DNA from: Lachnospiraceae bacterium JLR.KK008
GTDB lineage: Bacteria > Bacillota > Clostridia > Lachnospirales > Lachnospiraceae
DNA: 64,000 nucleotides
Assembly (NCBI GenBank): GCA_037015955.1
Contig: CP143548.1
Location: forward strand, 2,722,001-2,786,000
Direction of reading: 5' to 3'
Shown here: in pieces, positions 50,839-60,535 of the stretch
How positions within the stretch are numbered: the first letter of the stretch is position 1
Layout: the number at the start of each line of letters is the position of its first letter
The notes under the pieces: model-generated
What the model was told of the DNA's origin: nothing
Databases searched by the model: none
Seen by the model: the letters and a program-made list of their open reading frames with translations, nothing else
Made by a program: the position numbers and the translations under genes

Positions 50839-50858
50839 TTTATAAATATCGCCGGATT

Positions 50859-51917
50859 TTACAAATAGTGCGTTTTTCCGTCAGCTTCCAGCCCTTCTAC
50901 GATCTTTTTCACGTCCTGGGCTCTGCTTTTGTCACTGACAAGCACAATATCATCCGTCTCCACCACAATCAGGTTTTCCACGCCGTTTAAGACGATCAGC
51001 CTGTCTGTGCCATAACTGATACAGTTTTTCGTATGCAGCCGGATCGTATCTCCATGCACCACATTGCCATTTTCATCCGGCTCATACAGCGCCTCGATCG
51101 TGTCCAGACTGCCCACATCATTCCAGCCGAAATCGCCCTCCAGCACAATCACATTGTCCGCCCGCTCCATAATACCATAATCGACAGAAATTTTGGGAAT
51201 ATGCGGATAAATTTTTTCGATCGTCTCCCGTTCCCGCTCTGTCCCCATACTGTCTCCAATTTCCATCAGGCAGGCATAAATGTCCGGCAGCAACTGTGCA
51301 AACCGCTTGAGGATCACAGAGGCCTTCCAGACAAACATCCCGCTGTTCCACAGATACCTGCCGCTGTCGAGATATTGCTGCGCCGTCTCCAGATCCGGCT
51401 TCTCCACAAATTCCTCCACCTCCGGGCTGTCCGCACGTTTCCTCCTGATATAGCCGTAGCCGGTTGCCGGGAACGTGGGCCTGATGCCGATCGTCACAAG
51501 CCTGTCAGACGTTTCCGCCTCCCGGATCGCCTGTTCGACCACGCTCCGGAACGCTTCTTCTTCCCTGATATAATGATCGGAAGCAAAGATCGCCATCACA
51601 CCGTCTCCATATTTCCTGATGATCTCCATCGCCGCATAACCAATGCAGGCTGCCGTGTTACGCGCGGCCGGCTCACTGAGAATATGGTCCTCAGCCAGCC
51701 TTCCTCGGGCTGCCTCAAAGGTCAGAGCCGCATAGGCCGCATTCGTCACCACAAAAATATCTTCTTTCGCAATCACAGGGCTGAGACGATCGATCGTCTC
51801 ATTGACCATCATCTCCTTTCCCGTCAGATTCAAAAACTGTTTCGGCAGGCGCTTTCTGCTCAGCGGCCAGAACCTCGTCCCGCTCCCTCCTGCCATAATG
51901 ATTCCATATCGTTTCAT
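50859..51917 (-). CDS. manC: Mannose-1-phosphate guanylyltransferase
   Basis: 352 residues. The nucleotidyl loop M-A-G-G-S-G-T-R-F-W-P-L-S-R is at 8-21, P-A-A-R-N-T-A-A-C near 83-91, F-A-S-D-H-Y near 110-115, and F-V-E-K-P-D near 170-175. It makes GDP-mannose from mannose-1-phosphate and GTP. This is the single-domain form without the isomerase part. With fcl and gmd upstream it feeds GDP-L-fucose. The gene ends in the -35 region of the Spo0A_C promoter. Confidence 0.93.
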   Translation of the reverse strand: MKRYGIIMAGGSGTRFWPLSRKRLPKQFLNLTGKEMMVNETIDRLSPVIAKEDIFVVTNAAYAALTFEAARGRLAEDHILSEPAARNTAACIGYAAMEIIRKYGDGVMAIFASDHYIREEEAFRSVVEQAIREAETSDRLVTIGIRPTFPATGYGYIRRKRADSPEVEEFVEKPDLETAQQYLDSGRYLWNSGMFVWKASVILKRFAQLLPDIYACLMEIGDSMGTERERETIEKIYPHIPKISVDYGIMERADNVIVLEGDFGWNDVGSLDTIEALYEPDENGNVVHGDTIRLHTKNCISYGTDRLIVLNGVENLIVVETDDIVLVSDKSRAQDVKKIVEGLEADGKTHYL

Positions 51918-52008
51918 CGTTGTCTGTCTTTCCTTTTTATTTTATCTTTTTGACCGCCAGTTCCCGCCGCCGCTGCCTGTCCTGCTCCCGGCTGCATCTG
52001 TCCCGGCA

Positions 52009-52950
52009 TCACATTCTGGCACAGTCCACATGTTCGCGGAACCAGTCATAGGCCAGTCTGACTCCCTCTTCCAGTTCCACCCTGTGCGTCCATCCGATCG
52101 CATGTAATTTCGACACATCTGTCAGTTTTCTTGGTGTGCCGTCCGGCATTTCTTTATTCCATACGATCTCCCCTTCATATCCTACCGTCTTTTTCACGAG
52201 CTCCGCCAGCTCCCGGATTGTCAGCTCCCTGCCGGTACCGATATTGACATGCTGTTCGCCATCATAGTGTTCCAGCAGATAGACGCAGGCATCCGCCATA
52301 TCGTCGACATAGAGAAACTCCCGCAGCGGTGTCCCTGTTCCCCAGAGCTCCACTGTCGGGGTCCCCGACACCTTCGCCTCGTGGAATTTGCGAATCATTG
52401 CCGGCATCACATGAGAGCCGTTCAGTTCATAGTTGTCGTAAGGTCCGTACAGATTGGTTGGCATACAACTGATAAAATTATCTCCGTACTGTAATTTGAA
52501 AAACCGGCACATCTCCATGCCCGCAATCTTGGCGATGGCGTATGCCTCATTTGTCTTTTCCAGTGGCCCTGTCAAAAGCGCGCTCTCCGGGATCGGTTGG
52601 GGCGCCATCTTCGGATAGATACAGGTACTTCCGAGAAACAACAGTTTTTTTACATGATAGTCATGGCTGCATTTGACGACGTTACACTGGATCTGCATAT
52701 TCTCATAGGCAAAGTCCGCCGGAGCCGTATTGTTGGCATTGATGCCACCTACTTTGGCCGCTGCCAGCACGACGACATCCGGTCTTTCTTCCTCAAAAAA
52801 ACGTCTGACCGCCGCCTGATCAGTCAGATCCAGCTCATTGTGGGTACGCCCGATCACGTTCTCATATCCCTGCTCTTTCAAGCTGCGCACAATGGCGCTT
52901 CCTACCAGTCCTCTGTGTCCCGCTACATAAATCTTATCTGTCTTTTCCAT
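52009..52950 (-). CDS. fcl: GDP-L-fucose synthase
   Basis: 313 residues, extended [13 protein letters not shown] is the NADPH loop (11-20). L-G-S-T-C-I-Y-P-K and Y-A-I-A-K give the Ser-Tyr-Lys triad (near 107 and 137-141). N-L-Y-G-P-Y-D-N-Y and L-R-E-F-L-Y-V-D-D are GDP-fucose synthase signatures. It carries out the epimerase and reductase steps from GDP-4-keto-6-deoxymannose. Ten bases separate it from gmd. Confidence 0.94.
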   Translation of the reverse strand: MEKTDKIYVAGHRGLVGSAIVRSLKEQGYENVIGRTHNELDLTDQAAVRRFFEEERPDVVVLAAAKVGGINANNTAPADFAYENMQIQCNVVKCSHDYHVKKLLFLGSTCIYPKMAPQPIPESALLTGPLEKTNEAYAIAKIAGMEMCRFFKLQYGDNFISCMPTNLYGPYDNYELNGSHVMPAMIRKFHEAKVSGTPTVELWGTGTPLREFLYVDDMADACVYLLEHYDGEQHVNIGTGRELTIRELAELVKKTVGYEGEIVWNKEMPDGTPRKLTDVSKLHAIGWTHRVELEEGVRLAYDWFREHVDCARM

Positions 52951-52960
52951 GTTTTTCCCC

Positions 52961-54046
52961 TTATTTTGTCTGTTCCTTCTGTTCTCTCTGTTTCCTGTAT
53001 GTCTTACAATCCATGCCGGCGATCACTTTCATATCGCTGTCCATCATCATCTCCACCAGCTTGTTAAAATCTACTTTCCGTTTCCAGCCAAGCTCCATCT
53101 CCGCCTTCGTGGAATTACCCCACAGAAATTCGACTTCCGCCGGGCGATAAAATTCCGGATTGATGTCGACGAGCAGCCTGCCGGTCTGCGCATCTATACC
53201 CTTTTCGTGGATGCCCTCGCCTTCCCAGCGGATCTTAATGTCAAGCTGGCCAAATGCAGCCTCCACAAACTCTCTCACCGTATGTGTCTCATTCGTGGCA
53301 AGCACATAGTCATCCGGCTTATCCTGCTGCAGCATCAGCCACATGCCCTCCACATAATCACCCGCGTAACCCCAGTCCCGCTTGGCGTTCATATTTCCGA
53401 GAGACAGCTTGTCCTGCTTCCCCGATACCATAGAGGCGATGGCAAGCGTGATCTTCCTTGTGACAAAGTTTTCTCCCCTGCGCGGAGACTCATGATTGAA
53501 TAAGATACCGTTGCAGGCATACATATTATATGATTCCCGATAATTGACCGTGATCCAGTAAGAATACAGTTTTGCCACTCCATAAGGACTCTTCGGATAA
53601 AACGGTGTCTTCTCACTCTGCGGCGCCGTCTCCGGCAGCCCGCCAAACAGCTCGGAAGTAGACGCCTGATAATACCGACAGTTACCGCCGTTGACACGGA
53701 TCGCTTCCAACAGCTTCAATGTGCTCGTGCCGGTCGCCTCCGCCGTATACTCCGGCACTTCAAAGGAAATCCCTACATGAGACTGGGCTGCCAGATTATA
53801 CACTTCCGTAGGCCGTATCTCTGAGATCAGCCGCATCAGATTACTGGAATCCGTCGTATCGGCAAAATGCAGAAAAAATTTCACTTTATGATAATCGGAC
53901 GCGATCAGATGATCGATCCTGTCTGTGTTGGAAATACTATGTCTGCGGATCAGTCCATGTACCTCATATCCTTTATCCAACAGAAATTCCGCCAGATAAC
54001 TTCCGTCCTGACCTGTGATTCCTGTGATCAACGCTACATTGTTCAT
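52961..54046 (-). CDS. gmd: GDP-mannose 4,6-dehydratase
   Basis: 361 residues. [13 protein letters not shown] is the NADP loop (8-20). [14 protein letters not shown] and [10 protein letters not shown] precede Y-G-V-A-K (catalytic Tyr-Lys near 155-159), and F-N-H-E-S-P-R-R-G is family-specific. It is the first committed enzyme to GDP-L-fucose. It heads the gmd-fcl-manC run, has a GAGGATG close to the start, and is divergent from the AraC regulator. Confidence 0.94.
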   Translation of the reverse strand: MNNVALITGITGQDGSYLAEFLLDKGYEVHGLIRRHSISNTDRIDHLIASDYHKVKFFLHFADTTDSSNLMRLISEIRPTEVYNLAAQSHVGISFEVPEYTAEATGTSTLKLLEAIRVNGGNCRYYQASTSELFGGLPETAPQSEKTPFYPKSPYGVAKLYSYWITVNYRESYNMYACNGILFNHESPRRGENFVTRKITLAIASMVSGKQDKLSLGNMNAKRDWGYAGDYVEGMWLMLQQDKPDDYVLATNETHTVREFVEAAFGQLDIKIRWEGEGIHEKGIDAQTGRLLVDINPEFYRPAEVEFLWGNSTKAEMELGWKRKVDFNKLVEMMMDSDMKVIAGMDCKTYRKQREQKEQTK

Positions 54047-54090
54047 CCTCTATTCTCCTTCTTTTTCATTATTTTGCGATTTCTTTTTGT

Positions 54091-54119
54091 AGTATAACAA
54101 TATATAATATCACTATCAA
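54091..54119 (-). promoter_or_regulatory. Promoter of gmd-fcl-manC
   Basis: On the minus strand TTGATA (54114-54119), 17 bases and TATACT (54091-54096), with TGT before the -10. Five of six matches in each box. It is in the AT-rich 126-base gap shared with the divergent AraC gene, so the AraC protein could act here. No equally good promoter is visible for the plus strand. Confidence 0.7.
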
Positions 54120-54172
54120 CAAAATATATTGCCCTAAAATAATACAATATTGCTTTACATAAAGGATTAACC

Positions 54173-55012
54173 ATGATAAATACATCCTCCGACAGGGTAC
54201 TTGTGACCCCCTCTCCCTATGCAAAAGAACATTACCTGTATGTCCAGGAAATCGGCACTCTGCAAAGTCTCCACCCTCATATCAGCAAACGGCAAAACCT
54301 GTCTTCTCTGTTATTTTTCATCGTCACCTCCGGTCAGGGTACTCTGACTTACAGAGAACGTACCTGGCAGCTTCATCAGGGAGACTGCGCCTGGGTCGAC
54401 TGTGCGCTACCCTACTCGCATGAGAGCAGTGTTTCTTCCCCGTGGGAATTGAAGTGGGTACATTTCTATGGGAAGGATGCGCCTGAATTTTATTCGCAGT
54501 TTCTCCTGCAAAATTCTCCCTGTGTTTTTACCCCCGGCAATCCGGCTGTTTTCAACGGCTGTCTTTCCGCTCTGCTTGAACTGTATAAAAAAAACGATCC
54601 TTACCGGGAACTGTTATCCCACAAATATCTGACACAGTTATGCACTACCTGCTTCCCGGAGAGCAAAAAACGGCTGTCCGACGCACATTCTGTCCAGAGT
54701 AAACTGATACAGATCCGAGAATATATTTTTTCCCATTATGCCGAAAAAATATCGTTGGATGAACTGTCACAGATTTTTTTTATCAGCAAATATTATCTCG
54801 TTCGGGAATATCGCAAATGTTTTGGCACAACTCCAGGCAACGACCTGATGGCCTGCCGAATCTCCCATGCCAAATCGCTTCTCAGATTCGACACGCAGAA
54901 AAACATAGAAGAAATTTCCGTTCTCTGTGGATTTCACAGTCCGGCCTATTTTATTAGAATGTTCAGACGCGCAGAAAATATGACACCTCTTGAATATCGT
55001 CGGAAATGGTAG
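54173..55012 (+). CDS. AraC family transcriptional regulator
   Basis: 279 residues. An N-terminal cupin-like sensor (about 1-160; G-Q-G-T-L-T-Y and L-H-Q-G-D-C-A-W-V) is followed by two C-terminal helix-turn-helix motifs: L-D-E-L-S-Q-I-F-F-I-S-K-Y-Y-L near 193 and I-E-E-I-S-V-L-C-G-F-H-S-P-A-Y-F near 243. Layout is that of sugar-responsive regulators. It is divergent from gmd and probably controls it, or the two plus-strand genes that follow it. AAAGGA six bases before the ATG sets the start. Confidence 0.88.
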   Translation: MINTSSDRVLVTPSPYAKEHYLYVQEIGTLQSLHPHISKRQNLSSLLFFIVTSGQGTLTYRERTWQLHQGDCAWVDCALPYSHESSVSSPWELKWVHFYGKDAPEFYSQFLLQNSPCVFTPGNPAVFNGCLSALLELYKKNDPYRELLSHKYLTQLCTTCFPESKKRLSDAHSVQSKLIQIREYIFSHYAEKISLDELSQIFFISKYYLVREYRKCFGTTPGNDLMACRISHAKSLLRFDTQKNIEEISVLCGFHSPAYFIRMFRRAENMTPLEYRRKW

Positions 55013-55053
55013 TAAACTAAAAAGAGCTTTGTACTAAAATAACGACAGAAAGA

Positions 55054-55524
55054 ATGAGAAAAACAATGAACTTTTTCAGAGGAATCGCCGCCAATCAAAT
55101 ATTTATTTCCGCCGCTCTCGGATGGCTGATCGCCCAGATCCTGAAGACGATGATTCACGCGGCGCTGACAAAAACTTTCAATGCCGAGCGTATGGTTGGC
55201 AGCGGCGGAATGCCCAGCTCTCACTCTTCCACCGTATGCGCCCTTGCCACTTCCGTCTATTTACATTACGGGAGTGCCGGCTTTGAATTTGCCATGGCAG
55301 CCTTTTTTGCCATCGTCGTTATGTACGATGCGATTGGCGTGAGAAGAGAAACCGGTATTCAGGCAAAAGTAATCAATGAGATGATCGCTCTTTTTTCCAA
55401 TATGGGAAAAGGTCTCAGCATAGAAGATAACCTCAAGGAATTTATTGGGCACACTCCTTTACAGGTGTTGGCCGGCGCCCTTCTCGGCATTCTGATTGCT
55501 TTTCTCGTCGCGGGATTTTATTAG
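55054..55524 (+). CDS. Divergent PAP2 family protein (DUF212, YuiD-like)
   Basis: 156 residues, four to five short helices. The phosphatase-like motif G-M-P-S-S-H-S-S-T lies near 51-59, with D-A-I-G-V-R-R-E-T-G-I-Q-A near 92-104 in place of the usual third PAP2 motif. The family resembles lipid phosphate phosphatases, but its substrate is not known; an undecaprenyl-diphosphate-like lipid would suit the setting. The ribosome site is weak; a second ATG at 55066 is possible. Confidence 0.82.
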   Translation: MRKTMNFFRGIAANQIFISAALGWLIAQILKTMIHAALTKTFNAERMVGSGGMPSSHSSTVCALATSVYLHYGSAGFEFAMAAFFAIVVMYDAIGVRRETGIQAKVINEMIALFSNMGKGLSIEDNLKEFIGHTPLQVLAGALLGILIAFLVAGFY

Positions 55525-55642
55525 ATGAGATGATTTGGGTGACAGAGAAATTCATGAAACGGACAATTTTGCAGAAAGCATCTCATTTTCTGCCATCCGA
55601 ATGATACCCCCTCAGGACATGACCGACAGAAAGAAGGCTTAT

Positions 55643-57925
55643 ATGATGTCCAGACACAAAAAAGCAGTTATGATACTGATCGTTTTCAGTCTTTTATTAT
55701 TCTCCTCTCTCTTTTGGGGTATTTCAGGCAGTCACCTGCTGACCTCAGACATTGACAGCAGCTTTTCCTTTTCTATGGCTAACGGATTTTATGCGGACGA
55801 CATTCAGGTTGCCTTATCTCTTACCTCGCCCCGGACAAAACATCTGCAAATACACTATACCCTGGACGGAAGTACTCCGAATGCTTCCTCGCCGCTTTAT
55901 ACCGGGCCTATCACTTGTGAGGCCGGTGACGACATCATAGCCGTCACGATCAAGGCGGTCGTCTGTGACCGCAGTCAGCGCGTGGCAGGCGGACCATATA
56001 CGGCTACTTATTTTGTGGGAAAAAATGCTGCCGTCTGGACAAATGCCCTTGTTGTCTCCATCACGGCAGACCCAGAAGATCTGTACTCGCAGGAATCCGG
56101 CATTCTCTATCCGATGGCTGACTGCGGTCCCACAGAAGAAGACTGGAAGGAGTTCGAAGAGCAGAACTGCAAACAGCGGGGCGATGAATGGATCCGTGCC
56201 GCTCACATGGATGTCTTCGAACCGGACGGTTCCAATGTGATCAGTCAGAATATCGGTTTATGTGTGGACGGCGACCATGGGTCCATGACCCATTATCCTT
56301 ATTCCCTGAAAGTACTCGCTGGTACAAAATATGACAGTCGTCATCCCTCTTTTTCCTACGACATTTTTCACTATTATAATACGAGAGGCACCGAATTTCC
56401 TCATATTCAGGATTTCAACAATCTGGTCTTTCGCAACGGTGGCAACGAGTATAATGCCGGCGCCCGGGAACCCGACCAGAGGGGAACGATGCTGCGCTGG
56501 AATGTCGGCAGTCGGCTGGCTGACGAGGCAGGTTATATGACGGCAGGCGCCCGCCCCGCCATGGTCTTTCTCAACGGAGAGCTCTACTGTGTCGCTCAGC
56601 TTCAGGACACTTATAACAAACATAATACCAGCGCCAAGACACGGCTCGGTAAAAATTTCCTGCAAATCTGTAAAGATACCGAGAGAGCCTGTACACAGGC
56701 CGGCGGATATGAGGATCTGTATTATAGCTATCCCGCCATCGAGAAATCCCCGATCCTCTCTGCGGAAAATCAAAACACATTGGAACAAACCGTATCGATG
56801 AATGATATGTTTTCTTATTACGCCTTTGAACTGCTACTCAACAACACCGATTTTCCGAAAAAAAATTATGCCATCTGGCGCTATACGGGTGAACGCACCG
56901 ATGCGCCCTATTCGGACGGAAAGTTCCGCTTTTTGATCAACGATCTGGATTGTATCTGGGATTTTCGTGAAGATGACGATCTGTGGACCGCATATTTTGA
57001 TCATATCAAAGAAGATGGCACCGTGATGGGTTCTCTCATCCAGGTATCCGAATACAAAACCGCTTTTCTCAATTCGCTCTGCGACCTGATGAACAGTGGG
57101 CTTTTTGACTGGGAGCACCTGGATGTGGTCATCAATGAAGCAAACCAGGATTTTAACCTCATCGCTTCTTACTATTACTCCCCCGAGGACGAGGCAAAGA
57201 GACAGCGCAATGTATCTCTGCTGAAGGAGAGCGCTTTTGCCCGAAAAGAAGAACTGCGCAACTATATCCAGGATACCTTCGCCCCTTCCTGCCCTTACAC
57301 ACTGGCAGTAAAGGCGCCCCGGACCGGTACTTCCATCTGTTTCAGTACCACGGAGCTGATCGCCTCGGATGGGGATTTCCAGGGAACTTACTACGGGGAT
57401 TACCCGCTCACTCTGTCCGCATCCTGCAATGAAAACAGAGCATTTTCTCATTGGAAGATAAACGGTAAACGGGTCGACAGCCCGGAGGTCACACTGGACG
57501 CCTCTCTGATCCGAAATGACCGGATTACCGTGGAACTCATAACCGTTCCCTCAGACGCCGGCAGCGGGCTTCTCATCAGCGAAGTATACGCTGGCGCAGA
57601 CGGGGCATGGATCGAGCTGTACAATGCTTCCGAGTCCGCAATAGACATGGGGGCATACGCCCTGTCCAACAGCATTCCGGTCCGCAGTCTGAAATTCAAC
57701 CTCCCTGACACTACGCTGGCGCCTGGAGAAACCTTTGTAGCAGGAGTGGACAATACCGGGATTTTCCGTCTGGAGCAGGGCGCTCCCGTTTTCCTCACCG
57801 AGGACGATACGGTCGCGGATCGTCTGACTGTCCCAATCATGGCCACCACAGAAAGTTATGGGAGATTCGGCGAAACAAATGAGTGGAGATATTATGTTCA
57901 GCCTACGAAAGGAGAGACAAACTGA
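55643..57925 (+). CDS. Secreted CotH-kinase-domain protein with lamin-tail domain
   Basis: About 760 residues. A signal-anchor helix (about 8-27) is followed by a chitobiase/Fn3-like domain (Y-T-L-D-G-S-T-P-N, near 70-130), then a CotH domain (about 140-560) with F-R-N-G-G-N-E-Y-N, N-N-T-D-F-P-K-K-N-Y and L-I-N-D-L-D-C-I-W-D-F, the kinase-like metal residues. C-terminal L-L-I-S-E-V-Y-A-G-A-D-G-A-W-I-E-L-Y-N-A-S marks a lamin-tail domain. CotH proteins phosphorylate secreted proteins. I start at the ATG at 55643 (AAGG six bases upstream); a TTG frame from 55535 adds 36 residues. Confidence 0.85.
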   Translation: MMSRHKKAVMILIVFSLLLFSSLFWGISGSHLLTSDIDSSFSFSMANGFYADDIQVALSLTSPRTKHLQIHYTLDGSTPNASSPLYTGPITCEAGDDIIAVTIKAVVCDRSQRVAGGPYTATYFVGKNAAVWTNALVVSITADPEDLYSQESGILYPMADCGPTEEDWKEFEEQNCKQRGDEWIRAAHMDVFEPDGSNVISQNIGLCVDGDHGSMTHYPYSLKVLAGTKYDSRHPSFSYDIFHYYNTRGTEFPHIQDFNNLVFRNGGNEYNAGAREPDQRGTMLRWNVGSRLADEAGYMTAGARPAMVFLNGELYCVAQLQDTYNKHNTSAKTRLGKNFLQICKDTERACTQAGGYEDLYYSYPAIEKSPILSAENQNTLEQTVSMNDMFSYYAFELLLNNTDFPKKNYAIWRYTGERTDAPYSDGKFRFLINDLDCIWDFREDDDLWTAYFDHIKEDGTVMGSLIQVSEYKTAFLNSLCDLMNSGLFDWEHLDVVINEANQDFNLIASYYYSPEDEAKRQRNVSLLKESAFARKEELRNYIQDTFAPSCPYTLAVKAPRTGTSICFSTTELIASDGDFQGTYYGDYPLTLSASCNENRAFSHWKINGKRVDSPEVTLDASLIRNDRITVELITVPSDAGSGLLISEVYAGADGAWIELYNASESAIDMGAYALSNSIPVRSLKFNLPDTTLAPGETFVAGVDNTGIFRLEQGAPVFLTEDDTVADRLTVPIMATTESYGRFGETNEWRYYVQPTKGETN

Positions 57926-58160
57926 GTCCAGCGGATCCCTGCCGCAAGCCCTGCTACATCTCCGGCCTCATAGACGAAACCATTTTCATAAGACTTTATA
58001 TAGTCTGCAACTCCCGTCGTTGAAGATACAATAACACAGTGCCCGGGCATCAGGCCCTCAATCGCGGAGACCGACAGCGTATTTTTATATACTGATTTTT
58101 CTATTACATAGCAAAAACGGTACAGCAGACGCCATACCGTTCCCTTAAGTCCTATTGATA
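57926..58160 (-). pseudogene. Truncated GT4 glycosyltransferase C-terminal fragment
   Basis: The gap between the cotH-like stop and the ugd stop is not empty. Minus-strand translation gives an open frame with W-R-L-L-Y-R-F, S-V-S-A-I-E-G-L-M-P-G, V-S-S-T-T-G-V-A-D-Y-I and E-N-G-F-V-Y-E-A-G-D-V, the donor-site end of a GT4 enzyme (the E-G-L-M segment is the usual E-G-x-P region). About 75 codons survive. There is no start codon or ribosome site, and the similarity stops exactly at the end of the cotH-like gene, where the frame runs into TGA at 57898. It marks a recombination junction. Confidence 0.75.
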
Positions 58161-59468
58161 TTAACTTATCGTGCTGACAATTTCCCGGCCAATGCTTTCA
58201 TATATGATCGGCACTTTTCTGACGTCATCAAGCTGATAGCAGTTGCGTCCATCCATAACGATCGGCTTTTTCATCAGTCTGGAATATGTGTCCAGAGACA
58301 GTTCCTTTACCTCTTTCCATTCCGTAAAGATAAAACAGATGTCTGCATCCTGTAAAGCCTCTTCCACCGTACTGCAGTATGAGATATTATCATCCGGAAT
58401 CCGCTTTTTAAAGTTCTCCGCACCTACCGGATCCCATGCCTTTACATGTGCGCCATCTTCCAGAAATACCGGTACATTGACAAGCGATGGTGCTTCCCGC
58501 AGATCATCGGTCCCCGGTTTAAACGTAAGTCCCAGCACGGCGATATTCAGGCCGTTATAATCAGCATAATGTTTTCTCGCCTTTTTTGATAATTTGTATT
58601 TCTGCCCTTCATTTACTTCTATAGCCGCTTTCACCGTCCGCATCTCACAGCCGTTCTGTGCTGACAGATGGTGAAGCGCCTTTGTATCTTTCGGAAAGCA
58701 GGACCCGCCGTAACCAATACCCGCATGTAAGAACCGCTTGCCAATCCTCTCATCAAAGCCCATTCCTTTGGCCACTTCTTCTACGTTGGCGCCTATGGCT
58801 TCACACAGATTTGCAATCTCATTCATATAAGATATTTTCAGCGCCAGGAAATCATTGGACGCATACTTGATCATCTCCGCGCTTCTTCTGTTACACGTCA
58901 TCATCGGCGCATCAAAATCCTTGTACATCTCCAACAACTTTTCTTTTGCAAAATCGTCATTGACACCGATGACAATACGGGACGCGTGCATCGTATCCGG
59001 CACTGCGGTTCCCTGCGCCAGAAATTCAGGATTAGAAGCCACATGCACCGGCACTTCCCCTGGATTCTCATTTAAAATTCTTTCCACCTCATCGTTGGTG
59101 CCGATCGGTACGGTAGATTTGATGATCACGACACATTCCTTCGTCACACTGGCAGCGATCTGCCCGGCAACCCCGAATACATAGGCAAGATTCGCCGAAC
59201 CATCTCTCTTCTCCGGCGTTCCCACGGCCACGATAATCACGTCCGCATCCACATACGCTTTTTTATAATCTGTAGTGAAAAACAGATGATCCATATTTTT
59301 CACCATTAGCTCTTCCAACCCCGGCTCATAGATCGGAGATTTCCCGCTCTCCATCATTTTCACTTTGTTTTCATCTACATCAACACAAGTCACCGTATGT
59401 CCATGCTCCGACAGGCATACCCCTGTCACCAGCCCCACATACCCCGTTCCTGCTACTGCTATTTTCAT
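58161..59468 (-). CDS. ugd: UDP-glucose 6-dehydrogenase
   Basis: 435 residues, full length. G-T-G-Y-V-G-L is at 7-13, P-I-Y-E-P-G-L near 45-51, S-N-P-E-F-L-A-Q-G near 145-153 and the catalytic Cys257 in G-Y-G-G-S-C-F-P-K-D. It oxidises UDP-glucose to UDP-glucuronate. The UDP-xylose synthase on the opposite strand uses this product. It has its own promoter, and a truncated GT sits right after its stop. Confidence 0.94.
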   Translation of the reverse strand: MKIAVAGTGYVGLVTGVCLSEHGHTVTCVDVDENKVKMMESGKSPIYEPGLEELMVKNMDHLFFTTDYKKAYVDADVIIVAVGTPEKRDGSANLAYVFGVAGQIAASVTKECVVIIKSTVPIGTNDEVERILNENPGEVPVHVASNPEFLAQGTAVPDTMHASRIVIGVNDDFAKEKLLEMYKDFDAPMMTCNRRSAEMIKYASNDFLALKISYMNEIANLCEAIGANVEEVAKGMGFDERIGKRFLHAGIGYGGSCFPKDTKALHHLSAQNGCEMRTVKAAIEVNEGQKYKLSKKARKHYADYNGLNIAVLGLTFKPGTDDLREAPSLVNVPVFLEDGAHVKAWDPVGAENFKKRIPDDNISYCSTVEEALQDADICFIFTEWKEVKELSLDTYSRLMKKPIVMDGRNCYQLDDVRKVPIIYESIGREIVSTIS

Positions 59469-59531
59469 TTCCGTTGTCTCCCTGTCTTTTCTTTTGATCT
59501 GTTTGCTGTCATTCGTATTAACAATTAGTTT

Positions 59532-59560
59532 ATTATAATATATCCTGTCCTCTTTTTCAA
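59532..59560 (-). promoter_or_regulatory. Promoter of ugd
   Basis: On the minus strand TTGAAA (59555-59560), 17 bases and a perfect TATAAT (59532-59537). It lies about 65 bases upstream of the ugd ATG. Confidence 0.75.
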
Positions 59561-59747
59561 TAAATATGCCATATCTTTCCTGCTCCGTCAGATTTTATAA
59601 CAGGAATCGCACCCGCAGGATTTCCCGTGCAGACTTTGCGGCAGTTTTCTCCGCAGTGGTTTGCTTCATAAATACGATATGTTTTTATGATATAGAAACG
59701 CCCAAAAATTTCCCGTCTCACAAAAAATGGATTTCTCCCGAAAAATG

Positions 59748-59756
59748 TGATATACT
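59748..59756 (+). promoter_or_regulatory. Extended -10 promoter of the GT2-uxs pair
   Basis: TGATATACT at 59748-59756 is an extended -10 (TGn plus TATACT). No good -35 is seen 17 bases upstream, which extended -10 promoters tolerate. An AAAGGAG ribosome site follows before the ATG at 59805. Confidence 0.55.
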
Positions 59757-59804
59757 ATGAACACTTGTAAAAACAGTGATCATTTTAGTTAAAGGAGTAT
59801 ACTT

Positions 59805-60521
59805 ATGGATAAGACAATGGATACTATCACGCTTTCAGTAGTCATTCCCTGCTACAACGAAAAAGATACGATCGAAACAGTCCTGGATGCTGTTCGCGAC
59901 TGCGGTGTGAAAAACACGGAGATTATCGTCGTGGATGACTACTCCCAGGACGGAACAAGAGATCTTCTGCAGGGCCCGCTCCGCGCAAAGATCGACCGTC
60001 TGATCTTTCACAAGAGCAATCAGGGAAAAGGCGCTGCTCTCGCTAAGGGATTTCAGGCCGCGACCGGCGATATTGTAGTCGTACAGGATGCTGATCTGGA
60101 ATACGATCCCAAAGATTTTGTCCGCCTTCTCGAACCCTTTATCTGTGGCAGAAAAGATGCGGACGTCGTATATGGTTCCCGTTACGCAAGAGGGGAAAAA
60201 TATATGATCAAACGTTTCTATCACACGGCAGGCAACAAATTTCTGACACTATTGTCGAATCTTTTTACCGATCTTGGCCTGACCGATATGGAGACATGCT
60301 ATAAAATGTTCCGTCGTGAGCTGATCCAGTCTATCACCATTGAGGAAAAACGGTTTGGATTTGAACCGGAGATCACTGCCAAAGTAGCTAAGAAGCGTTG
60401 CCGGATTTATGAGATGCCGATCTCGTATTACCCCCGCTCATACAATCAGGGCAAGAAGATCGGAGTCAAAGACGGTTTCCGCGCTCTCTACTGCATTATG
60501 AAATATAATCTTTTTTCCTGA
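59805..60521 (+). CDS. GT2 glycosyltransferase (DPM1-like, no membrane tail)
   Basis: 238 residues. V-V-I-P-C-Y-N-E-K-D-T is the GT-A start, V-V-D-D-Y-S-Q-D-G near 42-50, N-Q-G-K-G-A-A-L near 72-79 and V-Q-D-A-D-L-E-Y-D-P near 93-102 form the donor site. G-F-E-P-E-I-T-A-K is the family acceptor loop. Lacks the GtrB helices. Members transfer glucose or mannose to polyprenyl phosphate. It is 14 bases upstream of the UDP-xylose synthase gene. Confidence 0.86.
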   Translation: MDKTMDTITLSVVIPCYNEKDTIETVLDAVRDCGVKNTEIIVVDDYSQDGTRDLLQGPLRAKIDRLIFHKSNQGKGAALAKGFQAATGDIVVVQDADLEYDPKDFVRLLEPFICGRKDADVVYGSRYARGEKYMIKRFYHTAGNKFLTLLSNLFTDLGLTDMETCYKMFRRELIQSITIEEKRFGFEPEITAKVAKKRCRIYEMPISYYPRSYNQGKKIGVKDGFRALYCIMKYNLFS

Positions 60522-60535
60522 ATTGAGGTAATGAT

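Larger units (their letters stand above)
59469..59804. other. Divergent promoter region, no gene
   Basis: 336 bases between ugd (minus) and the GT2 gene (plus). It holds a promoter for each direction at its two ends (listed separately) and AT-rich sequence between. A 64-codon open frame at 59566-59760 has no ribosome site and runs over the plus-strand promoter, so I do not call it a gene. Confidence 0.6.

Noticed and set aside
55535-55642. TTG-initiated N-terminal extension of the CotH protein
   Set aside because: No ribosome site and residues before the signal anchor are not typical; ATG at 55643 has AAGG at proper spacing.
59566-59760. 64-codon plus-strand frame upstream of the GT2 gene
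   Set aside because: No ribosome site, overlaps the promoter -10 region and has no recognisable content.
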